DNA of 64,000 bases from Brucella pituitosa (GTDB lineage: Bacteria; Pseudomonadota; Alphaproteobacteria; Rhizobiales; Rhizobiaceae), in contig NZ_PYSY02000003.1 of the NCBI RefSeq assembly GCF_003049685.1, forward strand, positions 124,001-188,000, written 5' to 3'. Below, piece by piece: positions 25,591-33,483 of this stretch. The translations under genes were made by a program, and so were the position numbers. Each line of letters starts with the position of its first letter. The first letter of the stretch is position 1. Below the pieces are notes generated by a model, which searched no databases, was not told where the DNA came from, and was given only the letters and a program-made list of their open reading frames with translations.

Positions 25591-25743
25591 CGGCGACGCT
25601 AAAGCAGCGGAGCCAAAAGCGTGAAGCGGTTTTGCGTAAGATAATGCTTAAAAACAAATAGTTACAGTAGTTCCAACGATCCAGTCTCAAATGGAACCGC
25701 TGTCACCACTGCACATAATCAAGAGTCTTAGAGGAGGAAAGAC
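25591..25743. other. Intergenic gap within the TRAP operon
   Basis: This 153-nt gap holds a short GCGTGAAGCGGTTTTGCG segment resembling part of the dispersed repeat at 51003-51100, then the AGAGGAGGAAAG ribosome site of the binding-protein gene. No gene is seen. Confidence 0.5.
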
Positions 25744-26862
25744 ATGAAACAGGACTTAAACCGCCGAACATTTCTAACAAAAGGCGCTGCCATTGGCGCA
25801 GCCGCTGCAGCCAGTGGAGCGTCGCTTGCTACACCAGCCATAGCGCAAGAACTGCCAACGCTGCGCTGGCGCCTGACCTCAGGTTTTCCAAACAACCTGG
25901 ATACTATTTATGGCGGCGCAGTTTATATGGCCAATGCCGTTTCAAAGATGACAGAAGGCAAGTTCCAGATCCAGGTGTTCCAGGCTGGAGAAATCGTACC
26001 AGGACCACAGGCAATCGACGCGGTGCAGGCGAATACTGTCGAAATGGCGCATACCTGTGGCTACTATTTTACCGGCAAGAATCCGGCTTTTGCCATCGGC
26101 ACCGCGATCCCGTTCGGCATGAATACCCGCCTCCAGAATGCCTGGCTCTATCACGGCGGTGGCAATGAACTCTATAACGAGTTTCTGTCAGACTATGGCG
26201 TTGTGGGGATTGTTGGCGGTAACACAGCCGCGCAGATGGGCGGCTGGTATCGAAAAGAAATCAAAAGCCTCGCCGACCTCAAGGGACTCAAGATGCGCAT
26301 CGCAGGCGTTGCCGGTGAAGTGATGTCACGTCTGGGCGTCGTACCACAGCAGTTGCCCGGCGGCGATATCTACCCATCACTCGAGCGCGGCACTATTGAT
26401 GCAGCAGAATGGGTAGGGCCTTATGACGACGAAAAGCTCGGTTTCTATCAGATCGCGCCTTATTACTATTACCCTGCCTTCTGGGAAGGCGGCGCCTCCG
26501 TCCATTTCTTCATCAATAAGGAGCAATATGAAAGCCTGCCGGAACCTTACAAGGTAGCGCTCAATACGGCCGCCGAAGCAGCCACTCAGAACATGATCTC
26601 GCTTTATGACGTCAAGAACACAACTGCAATCCGGTCATTGGTATCGAAGGGGGTCAAACTTCAGCCGCTGCCGCGTGATGTGCTCGACGCCGCATACAAA
26701 GTGACTTTTGATCTCTACGCAGAGTACAACGAGAAAAATCCAGCATGGGCCAAAATCTATCCAAGCTGGAAGAAATTCCGTGACGAAGGCTTCGAGTGGT
26801 TCCGTGTCGCTGAATATACCTATGACAGCTATGTCTTTGCGCAGCAGGCCGCAGGCCGGTAA
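25744..26862 (+). CDS. dctP: TRAP transporter periplasmic binding protein, TakP-like
   Basis: A 372-residue periplasmic binding protein of the DctP family, exported by the Tat route: the N-terminus NRRTFLTKGAAIGAAAAAS has a twin-arginine motif and cleavage is likely after TPAIAQE. LKGLKMRIAGVAGEVMSRLG contains the Arg that in this family clamps the ligand carboxylate, and EWVGPYDDEKLGFYQIAPYY with PAFWEGG resembles the 2-oxo-acid binder TakP. Likely ligand is a 2-oxo or 2-hydroxy acid. A strong hairpin terminator follows. Confidence 0.9.
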   Translation: MKQDLNRRTFLTKGAAIGAAAAASGASLATPAIAQELPTLRWRLTSGFPNNLDTIYGGAVYMANAVSKMTEGKFQIQVFQAGEIVPGPQAIDAVQANTVEMAHTCGYYFTGKNPAFAIGTAIPFGMNTRLQNAWLYHGGGNELYNEFLSDYGVVGIVGGNTAAQMGGWYRKEIKSLADLKGLKMRIAGVAGEVMSRLGVVPQQLPGGDIYPSLERGTIDAAEWVGPYDDEKLGFYQIAPYYYYPAFWEGGASVHFFINKEQYESLPEPYKVALNTAAEAATQNMISLYDVKNTTAIRSLVSKGVKLQPLPRDVLDAAYKVTFDLYAEYNEKNPAWAKIYPSWKKFRDEGFEWFRVAEYTYDSYVFAQQAAGR

Positions 26863-26901
26863 TACAACTGCGATAAGCATCTTCAATGCCTGAACATGCA
26901 G

Positions 26902-26923
26902 CGGGGCCCTGTGGCCCCGTTTT
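26902..26923 (+). terminator. Rho-independent terminator of the TRAP operon
   Basis: Stem CGGGGCC / GGCCCCG with a CTGT loop is followed directly by TTTTC, 39 nt after the dctP stop. Confidence 0.85.
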
Positions 26924-27084
26924 CTTGCCATGATGCGGAAAATCTATTGTACCGTTTGCGAACTCAACAAAGATTACGCAACGCCATCCCAAGCACTTTA
27001 GTTTCAAAATTTCTTCATCGCGGCGTCATGCCACGTTCACATAAGCTGCATATTCAGCGCCCAACATAACCAGTAAGGGTTGCT

Positions 27085-28239
27085 TTGGTGTCTGGATTAC
27101 GTCTGACGAATGTCAGTAAAAAATATGCTGAAACAACTGTTTTAGAAAATATTCATTTTGAAATTAATGAAGGCGAGTTTGTCGCTGTTCTTGGCCCTTC
27201 CGGCTGTGGCAAGACCACGTTGTTACGCCTGATCGCTGGTTTTGAAAGCAACAATAGCGGTCAGATCGAGATCAGAAATCAGATCGTTGCCAACGATGCC
27301 GGAACACTAGTTCAACCTGAACATCGCAATATCGGTATTGTTTTCCAGAACTACGCCCTGTGGCCACATATGTCGGTCGCTGAGAATGTCGGCTATGCTT
27401 TGAAAGTTGCAGGCATTGCAAAGACCGAGCGTCAGGCCCGTATCGCGCAGGCATTGGACAAGGTCAATTTGGGGCCGTTTGCCGAACGCCGCCCGGCTGA
27501 TTTATCCGGCGGACAACGTCAGCGCGTTGCCCTTGCCCGCTGTCTCGCCGCCGGTTCCAGTATCGTTTTGCTCGATGAACCGCTCGCCAATCTCGACGTA
27601 CATCTGCGCTCAACCATGGAAGACGAATTCCGGCGTTTCCATAAGGAAAGCGGCGCGACGCTACTTTATATCACCCATGATCAGTCGGAAGCGATGGCAC
27701 TGGCTGACCGGATTGCGGTGATGGATAAAGGCCATATTCTGCAATATGCCTCACCGATCACGCTGTATCGTGAACCCGCAAATGCAACCGTTGCGACCTT
27801 CATCGGTAACGGCATGGTGCTGCCTATTGAAAATGTCCGCCTCAACGGCAATGGTCAGGCGAGTGGTGAATTTCTCGGCCATCAGGTAACGATGCGCTGT
27901 AGCGCTAATGAGCAGCCACGTGCCGAAGCGCAGGCGTGCGTACACCCACAGGATATCCGCATCAAGGATTATAATGCGGACGGCGCACCGGTACGTGTGA
28001 CCAATCGTGTTTATCGCGGCGGCTTCTGGTCAATCACCGTCTCCCCGCATGATGCGCCTGAGCTGAGCATACAGGCCGAGGTGAATGATAATGCCGATTT
28101 CATTCCGGAAATCGGTCATTTGGCCTCAATTTCCTTTTCCGATCTCTGGTGCATTCCCGGTGCACAAAATGAGCAAAATTCCTCCCAGAACCAACAGAAG
28201 TTAAGCCTTACCTCCCAGGAGCAATTACAATGCGTCTAG
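27085..28239 (+). CDS. ABC transporter ATP-binding protein (FbpC/PotA-like)
   Basis: A 384-residue ATPase of the ferric/spermidine/2-aminoethylphosphonate group. Walker A is LGPSGCGKTTLLRLIAGFE, the Q-loop VFQNYALWPHMSVAENV, the signature LSGGQRQRVALARCLA, Walker B IVLLDEPLANLDVH, and the switch His YITHDQSEAMALAD. The C-terminal 130 residues form a TOBE-like regulatory domain. The start is TTG at 27085 (or GTG at 27088) after AAGGG. Its end overlaps the binding-protein gene by 10 nt. It is the first gene of a five-gene overlapping unit. Confidence 0.9.
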   Translation: MVSGLRLTNVSKKYAETTVLENIHFEINEGEFVAVLGPSGCGKTTLLRLIAGFESNNSGQIEIRNQIVANDAGTLVQPEHRNIGIVFQNYALWPHMSVAENVGYALKVAGIAKTERQARIAQALDKVNLGPFAERRPADLSGGQRQRVALARCLAAGSSIVLLDEPLANLDVHLRSTMEDEFRRFHKESGATLLYITHDQSEAMALADRIAVMDKGHILQYASPITLYREPANATVATFIGNGMVLPIENVRLNGNGQASGEFLGHQVTMRCSANEQPRAEAQACVHPQDIRIKDYNADGAPVRVTNRVYRGGFWSITVSPHDAPELSIQAEVNDNADFIPEIGHLASISFSDLWCIPGAQNEQNSSQNQQKLSLTSQEQLQCV

Positions 28240-29198
28240 TTCTCGCAACCGCTGCACTTCTCATGAGTTCTTCTGCACTTTATGCGCAGTCGACCCTTAT
28301 GTTGTACACGTCCCAGTCGCCAGAAATTGCACAGCAGACTGTTGATGCCTTCATGGAAAAAAATCCCGACATTAAAGTCGAATGGATGCGCAACGGCACA
28401 TCACAGCTGATGAATATTCTCACAGCCGAGCGGCAGGCCGGTGCAGTGAAGGCCGACGTATTGCTGGTTGCCGATGCTATTAATCTGGGCATTCTGAAAA
28501 AAGAGGGCCAGTTGCTCGCATGGCCTGAAGCCCCGGTAGAAAATATTGACTCTAAACTCTACGATCAGGATAAAACCTTTTTCGGAACCAAGCTCTCAAC
28601 GACCGGCATTGTATATAATACGAAGACTTCCAAACCTGTGAAGGGCTGGGCTGAACTATTCGTGGATGAAAATGCTGGGCAGATCGCAGCTCCCAGCCCG
28701 CTTTATTCCGGCGCGGCACTCGTCCACATGCACAGCCAGTTGCAAGATCCGGCATGGGGCTGGAAGTATTATAACCGGCTCAATGAGCTGAACATTGTTC
28801 CTGAAGGCGGCAACGGCCCCGTTCTGAAGGCTGTTGCTGGCGGCCAGGTCAACTATGGCATCAATATCGATGCGGATGTTCTGCGCGCAAAAAAAGCCGG
28901 CTCTCCAGTTGAATTTATCTATCCGGAAGAAGGTTCAAGCTTCTTCTCAGAGCCGGTAGCCATCATGGCATCAACTTCCGTTCCGGAAGCCGCCAAGAAA
29001 TTTGTCGCTTTCGTGCTTTCCGAAGATGGTCAGAAACTGGCGGCGCAGCAGGGTTACATTCCCGTACTGCCAAGCATCCCTTCCCCTGAAGGCATGCCTT
29101 CCGTTGAGGATGTAAAGCTAATGTCGCTCGATGTAGACAAAGCTGTCAAAGAAGATGCTGAAGCTCGTGAGAAATTCATCAATATTTTTGGTGGCTGA
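28230..29198 (+). CDS. ABC transporter periplasmic binding protein, Fe(III)/phosphonate-like class
   Basis: A 322-residue periplasmic binding protein. The signal peptide is about 19 residues (ending ALYAQ). The mature protein begins STLMLYTSQSPEIAQQTVDA, matching the family 1 / FutA / PhnS-like class, and contains VKADVLLVADAINLGILKKE and TGIVYNTKTSKPVKGWAEL. The iron-binding Tyr pair of true FutA/FbpA proteins is not obvious near the C-terminus, so an iron role is uncertain; an organic phosphate or other anion is possible. Strong AGGAG ribosome site inside the end of the ATPase gene. Confidence 0.86.
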   Translation: MRLVLATAALLMSSSALYAQSTLMLYTSQSPEIAQQTVDAFMEKNPDIKVEWMRNGTSQLMNILTAERQAGAVKADVLLVADAINLGILKKEGQLLAWPEAPVENIDSKLYDQDKTFFGTKLSTTGIVYNTKTSKPVKGWAELFVDENAGQIAAPSPLYSGAALVHMHSQLQDPAWGWKYYNRLNELNIVPEGGNGPVLKAVAGGQVNYGINIDADVLRAKKAGSPVEFIYPEEGSSFFSEPVAIMASTSVPEAAKKFVAFVLSEDGQKLAAQQGYIPVLPSIPSPEGMPSVEDVKLMSLDVDKAVKEDAEAREKFINIFGG

Positions 29199-29203
29199 AT
29201 TCA

Positions 29204-30946
29204 ATGAATGCTCACACTAAGACACAGGAAATGCGCCAATCATGGTTGGCGCATTTTCCATCTTTACGCCTGTCGTCGCAAACAACTGTTCTGATCTTGC
29301 TGACCTTACTGGTGGTTCTGGTTTCTATAGCACCATTAATGCGACTGGTCGTGTCTGCGCTTTTAGATGATGGCAGCTTTGCTTTTGACCGTCTCAGCAA
29401 GCTATTCCTGCGCAGCCAGACCAGTGCTGCGATCATCAACACGCTGATTATCGCCGTTGCCGCAACAGCTTTCTCTCTGGTCGTCGGCACGATATTCGCG
29501 GTGCTGGTGATCCAGACCGATTTACGCGCCAAGTCCGCTGCAGTTTTCGCCTTTGTGCTGCCACTGATGATCCCGCCACAGGTGATTGCGATGGCTTGGT
29601 TGCAAGCCTTTTCTCCATCTAGCCCGATTTTTAATCTGCTCGGAATTTCTGTGGCACCGGGCGGCAAACATCCGCTTTATTCAATCGGCGGAATTGTTCT
29701 GGTACTTGGCATCTACAATGCGCCACTGGTTTATCTGGCTTTGCAGGGTAGTCTTAAACGCATTCCGGTTAACCTGACTGAGGCAGCCCGTGCTGCCGGC
29801 GCCAGCCGGATACGTGTTTTGCTTACCATTATCCTGCCACTTGCCCGAGGCGGGCTGATTGCTGCAGCCTGTTTGTCTTTCGTATCTGCGATCAGCAATT
29901 TCGGTATTCAGGCAATGCTCGGAATACCGGCACGAGTTCCCACGCTGATCACCCAGATCTATCAGCAGATCAACAATATTGGACCCAACGCACTGCCGAA
30001 CATGGCAGCTCTGTCACTCGTGCTGGCAGCACTGACCATTGCCGCCATTGTGCTGGCAAATTTCGGTATGAACCGTGGTGACAGCCGCGTTGACATGGGC
30101 GGTCGTGGTTTCAATATGCCGCTGGGTAGATATGAGCGTCCAATTTCGGCGATTGTCTGGCTTTATCTCATTATCAGCATGGTTCTGCCTTTCAGTGCGC
30201 TTTTACAAACCTCGCTGGTGCCAGCCTATGGTATGGCGCTGACGACTGAAACATTCACACTCAAAAATTACACTTCCGCACTGTTCAGTCATGCCTCTTT
30301 GCGCGATGCATTCCTGACCTCACTGTGGCTGACCACAATTGCGGTGATATTCCTGACCATCTGCGCCTTGTTCATGGGTTATTTTCTGACATGGAAGCGC
30401 GGCAAACTAGTGCGCTTCCTGCATATCGGTGCTGAACTGACCTATACATTGCCCGGCGTTACATTGGGTGTGGCGATGATATTGTTGTTTCTCAGACCTG
30501 TACCGGTTATCGATATCTCGATTTACGGAACCCCATGGATTATTCTGGCCGCTTACATTTCCGGCTTCTTTGCTGTGGCCTTGCGACCTGTCTTGTCGGG
30601 CTACCAGCAGATTGACCGCTCGCTGGAAGAAGCCGCTCAGATATCCGGTGCAGGTTTCTTACGCCGAATGAAGGATATTATCTGGCCGATCATTGCACCA
30701 GTTTCCATTGCTAGTGCGATCATCGTATTTATGAGCGCGATAAATGAAATACAGACATCGATCCTGCTCATCTCGTCCAGCACACGGACAATCGGCCCGA
30801 TGATCATCTTCCTTGAAGAAGGTGGTGCGTCGACCCTTGCTGCAGCCGTCGGCTGTCTGATGATCTTCGGCATTCTGATTTTGATGTTGCTATCGGTTGT
30901 ATTCTCGCGTTGGTTGCCCAAAGGAGTTCTGCCATGGCAATTTTAA
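29204..30946 (+). CDS. ABC transporter permease, fused double-domain (FbpB-like)
   Basis: A 580-residue inner-membrane permease with two homologous halves, about 12 membrane segments in all. Two EAA loops are visible: NLTEAARAAGASRIRVLLTI near residue 187 and SLEEAAQISGAGFLRRMKDI near residue 475. This fused layout is typical of FbpB / PhnV-type carriers and forms the whole channel. It lies 5 nt after the binding protein, and its last 13 nt overlap the next gene, so the unit is one operon. Confidence 0.9.
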   Translation: MNAHTKTQEMRQSWLAHFPSLRLSSQTTVLILLTLLVVLVSIAPLMRLVVSALLDDGSFAFDRLSKLFLRSQTSAAIINTLIIAVAATAFSLVVGTIFAVLVIQTDLRAKSAAVFAFVLPLMIPPQVIAMAWLQAFSPSSPIFNLLGISVAPGGKHPLYSIGGIVLVLGIYNAPLVYLALQGSLKRIPVNLTEAARAAGASRIRVLLTIILPLARGGLIAAACLSFVSAISNFGIQAMLGIPARVPTLITQIYQQINNIGPNALPNMAALSLVLAALTIAAIVLANFGMNRGDSRVDMGGRGFNMPLGRYERPISAIVWLYLIISMVLPFSALLQTSLVPAYGMALTTETFTLKNYTSALFSHASLRDAFLTSLWLTTIAVIFLTICALFMGYFLTWKRGKLVRFLHIGAELTYTLPGVTLGVAMILLFLRPVPVIDISIYGTPWIILAAYISGFFAVALRPVLSGYQQIDRSLEEAAQISGAGFLRRMKDIIWPIIAPVSIASAIIVFMSAINEIQTSILLISSSTRTIGPMIIFLEEGGASTLAAAVGCLMIFGILILMLLSVVFSRWLPKGVLPWQF

Positions 30947-32064
30947 CCTGCGTCAGCGGCCTCAACGGCAAATTACCGGCAGCATTTCTGCTCGATATTA
31001 AGGGTAAACGGATTTTACTCGATATCGGTGAAGGCCCGGAACCTGGCGTGCGTCCTGATTTTTCAGGTGTCGACTATGTTGATGCCATTTTCCTGTCGCA
31101 TGGGCATATCGACCATGTGGGTGCAATTGATCTTTGGGAAAATTTAGGCAAGCCGCCAGTCTATGCCAGTGCCGAAACTTTCTCCGCTTTATCTGTCATG
31201 GGGTTACCGCTGCCGGAACATGCCCGTCATCTTCTGCCGCTGATGGGCCGCGCCCACATTCTTGATCTGGATGTCACGCTCGGGCGCTCCGGCCATGCCA
31301 TCGGTGGGCAATGGATACATTTTGAGAACGATGGCGGTGTGATTTATATGGCCGACTGGAGTAGGGAATCCACCGTTCTCGCTTTTGACAATCCGCCACC
31401 GGCAAAAATCGTGCAGACGGATATTTCCTATCTCGACCGCGATCAGCCACTATGCGAACAGTTTGAAATTCTCACAGACCTTGCAAAACCCGGCACAATT
31501 TTCCCGGTTCCGATTATGGCACGCGGCACTGAAATGGCATTACGCCTGCATGAAGCCGGTGTGAAGGTTTCGATCTGTATGCAGATCCGACAGGAAATGC
31601 TGGTCTTATCTACCGATGAAACCGACGCAGTCCTGCCTTCGACAAAAGCGCAGATCAAGGCCGTGTTGCCGCAACTGACCATTGTTCAAACGCCGGAAAG
31701 TGCGGATGATGATGCGGTAATTATTTTGGCCGACAGCGAAAAATCAAATAATCTGTTGCAGGATTTCAGTGATGATAACAGCAGACCGTGGAAATTTGTC
31801 TTCACCGGCCATATTGCTCCGAACAGCCGCGCCAATAAGCTGATTGCCTCAGGCAAAGGTTCTCGCACCAGCTGGAATGTGCATCCGCGCGTCAGCGATC
31901 ATGGCTGGCTGCGTGCAATCACAAAAGCCGACATCATGGTTCCGGCCTTTGGCAATTTGGCTGATGCCCCCAAATTAAACAACGGCCTCGACGCCTACTG
32001 GAATGTAAACCGTATCATTGATGTTAGTGATACGCGGGATAAAAAGAGTAATGATGAACATTGA
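30934..32064 (+). CDS. Metallo-beta-lactamase-fold hydrolase with beta-CASP-like C-terminus
   Basis: A 376-residue metallo-beta-lactamase-fold protein. The metal motif HxHxDH is intact in LSHGHIDHVG (His56, His58, Asp60, His61), with a later Asp in IYMADWS. The C-terminal FTGHIAPNSRA and HPRVSDHGWL segments recall beta-CASP nucleases and ligase-associated exonucleases, while context in an importer operon points to a phosphodiesterase or other small-molecule hydrolase. The start ATG at 30934 follows AAAGGAG and overlaps the permease stop. It has no signal peptide. Reaction unknown. Confidence 0.84.
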   Translation: MAILTCVSGLNGKLPAAFLLDIKGKRILLDIGEGPEPGVRPDFSGVDYVDAIFLSHGHIDHVGAIDLWENLGKPPVYASAETFSALSVMGLPLPEHARHLLPLMGRAHILDLDVTLGRSGHAIGGQWIHFENDGGVIYMADWSRESTVLAFDNPPPAKIVQTDISYLDRDQPLCEQFEILTDLAKPGTIFPVPIMARGTEMALRLHEAGVKVSICMQIRQEMLVLSTDETDAVLPSTKAQIKAVLPQLTIVQTPESADDDAVIILADSEKSNNLLQDFSDDNSRPWKFVFTGHIAPNSRANKLIASGKGSRTSWNVHPRVSDHGWLRAITKADIMVPAFGNLADAPKLNNGLDAYWNVNRIIDVSDTRDKKSNDEH

Positions 32065-32635
32065 AGAAACGCCAAAAGAACGCGCCGAAAATGACGATGC
32101 CATTCTGGTGCCGGTTCACACGCTGACACTTGAGAATGGCAGAACATGCACGCTTTATGTCGGCAATCTGACCGGCGCTTCTGATCCCCAAACTATGCTC
32201 GCTGAAAATGTAACCTCCTCTTTGAATGTTTCACTCAATATTCATGTGCCGGAAGTACAACTGCCCGATGGTATTCATGTGCGACGGGCGAAAGTCGGGC
32301 TTATCGACGGTGAAGGTAACAATGTAGCGCATTTGGCCGCGGCAGTGCTGGCTCTTGATGGGCTGGTAACACAGGCGAGTCCGGGCAAACCTTATTATCC
32401 GGCTCACCGTGCGGGCAATGTGCTGGTCAATTGCCGTGGCGGTCGTTCCCGTTCAGTTGCGGTGCTCGCCCTCTACCTGCATTTGAAAGACCCAACCGCT
32501 TTTCCCGATTTCGAGAAGGCCGTAAGCCATATCCGTGTCTTGCGCGACAATGGTGATCACTATCCTCTGCCGCCAATGATGGCTCTGGCTGATGAATTGC
32601 TCGCGACAGGGAGCTTGCAGAAGCTGCTGAGCTAA
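32051..32635 (+). CDS. Dual-specificity phosphatase-like protein with NCx5R active-site motif
   Basis: A 195-residue cytoplasmic protein of the Cys-phosphatase superfamily. The phosphate-binding loop is VLVNCRGGRSRSVAVLALYL near residues 124-143: Cys128 and Arg134 are correctly spaced (C-x5-R), but the His normally just before the Cys is Asn127. Asp at about 86 (GLIDGEGN) could be the general acid. Starts at 32051 or 32054 overlap the end of the hydrolase gene. It closes the importer operon, suggesting it acts on a phosphate-containing imported compound or a regulatory phosphate. Real enzymatic activity is not certain. Confidence 0.82.
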   Translation: MMNIEETPKERAENDDAILVPVHTLTLENGRTCTLYVGNLTGASDPQTMLAENVTSSLNVSLNIHVPEVQLPDGIHVRRAKVGLIDGEGNNVAHLAAAVLALDGLVTQASPGKPYYPAHRAGNVLVNCRGGRSRSVAVLALYLHLKDPTAFPDFEKAVSHIRVLRDNGDHYPLPPMMALADELLATGSLQKLLS

Positions 32636-32772
32636 ACAGATGGTTGCGTCGGCAAAGCGGTTACGATGGGCGGACAGGCGTTGATCCGGCGCAGCACTTG
32701 GGTGAAGGCGATATCGGTGGCGCAATCCAAAACGTGGATTGACCGCAGACAGCCATTGGTGGGCATGGTTCC

Positions 32773-33483
32773 CTACTCTCTGGGGCGCCCTTCGAACCAA
32801 TAACCGATGGCTGTTATCCTATTCTTGTCGAAACCTTTTTCATCACGAAAATGAGCGCGTGCATCTGCGACCTGATTGGCTTCACCAGCAATCCAGATAT
32901 AACCCTCACCTTCGGGCAACACGACATTCTTAGCGATCTGCGATAGCGGTGCGGCGGCCGGACCGCCATGCGTATCACTGTGCCACGTGATAAGACTTGA
33001 ATGCTCGTGTTCCAGATCGCGTTGCATATCCCGCATGTCGGGCAGGCAAATATGGGAATGGATCACGACGGATCGCGGCGATGTTTCAATAATCCGCCCT
33101 GCTGCGGGCAATCCGGTAATGTCTGCGAGTAAGAGAACCCAAGACACACCGTCAGGTGGTTGGTAACGTCCCTCTGGGCCGGTAAATTCAATCAGTGAGC
33201 CTATCAAAGCACTTGATGCCCAGTCCGCCGCAATCCCACCATCATGCATGATGATATCTACGGTCATTTGAAGTGCCTGAGCATCCCAGTACCGCACTGT
33301 ATACGGTCGAGTGGTGTAGGTATGCCCAATTGGGAAAACAAACCGTATCCATTCGTCTGCAATACCGAGCGACTTGAACCCGGCCAATCCATCCCCACCA
33401 AACACAAGTCTGATGATCGATGATGAGATCCACTTCTTTCCGATAATTCTGGCGACAAAAGGGTTGTCCAGCTTTCTAGCCAT
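32773..33483 (-). CDS. Siderophore-interacting protein (FAD ferric reductase, ViuB/YqjH type)
   Basis: A 236-residue cytoplasmic flavoprotein that reduces iron in imported ferric siderophores. RPYTVRYWD near residue 60 is the FAD-binding motif, followed by FTGPEGRYQPP, LLADITGLPAAGRIIE (NAD(P)H site) and the C-terminal YIWIAGEANQVADARAHF and ITAIGYW. Its start overlaps the permease gene by 8 nt and it is the last gene of the siderophore operon. Length and motifs match the SIP family well. Confidence 0.9.
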   Translation of the reverse strand: MARKLDNPFVARIIGKKWISSSIIRLVFGGDGLAGFKSLGIADEWIRFVFPIGHTYTTRPYTVRYWDAQALQMTVDIIMHDGGIAADWASSALIGSLIEFTGPEGRYQPPDGVSWVLLLADITGLPAAGRIIETSPRSVVIHSHICLPDMRDMQRDLEHEHSSLITWHSDTHGGPAAAPLSQIAKNVVLPEGEGYIWIAGEANQVADARAHFRDEKGFDKNRITAIGYWFEGRPRE

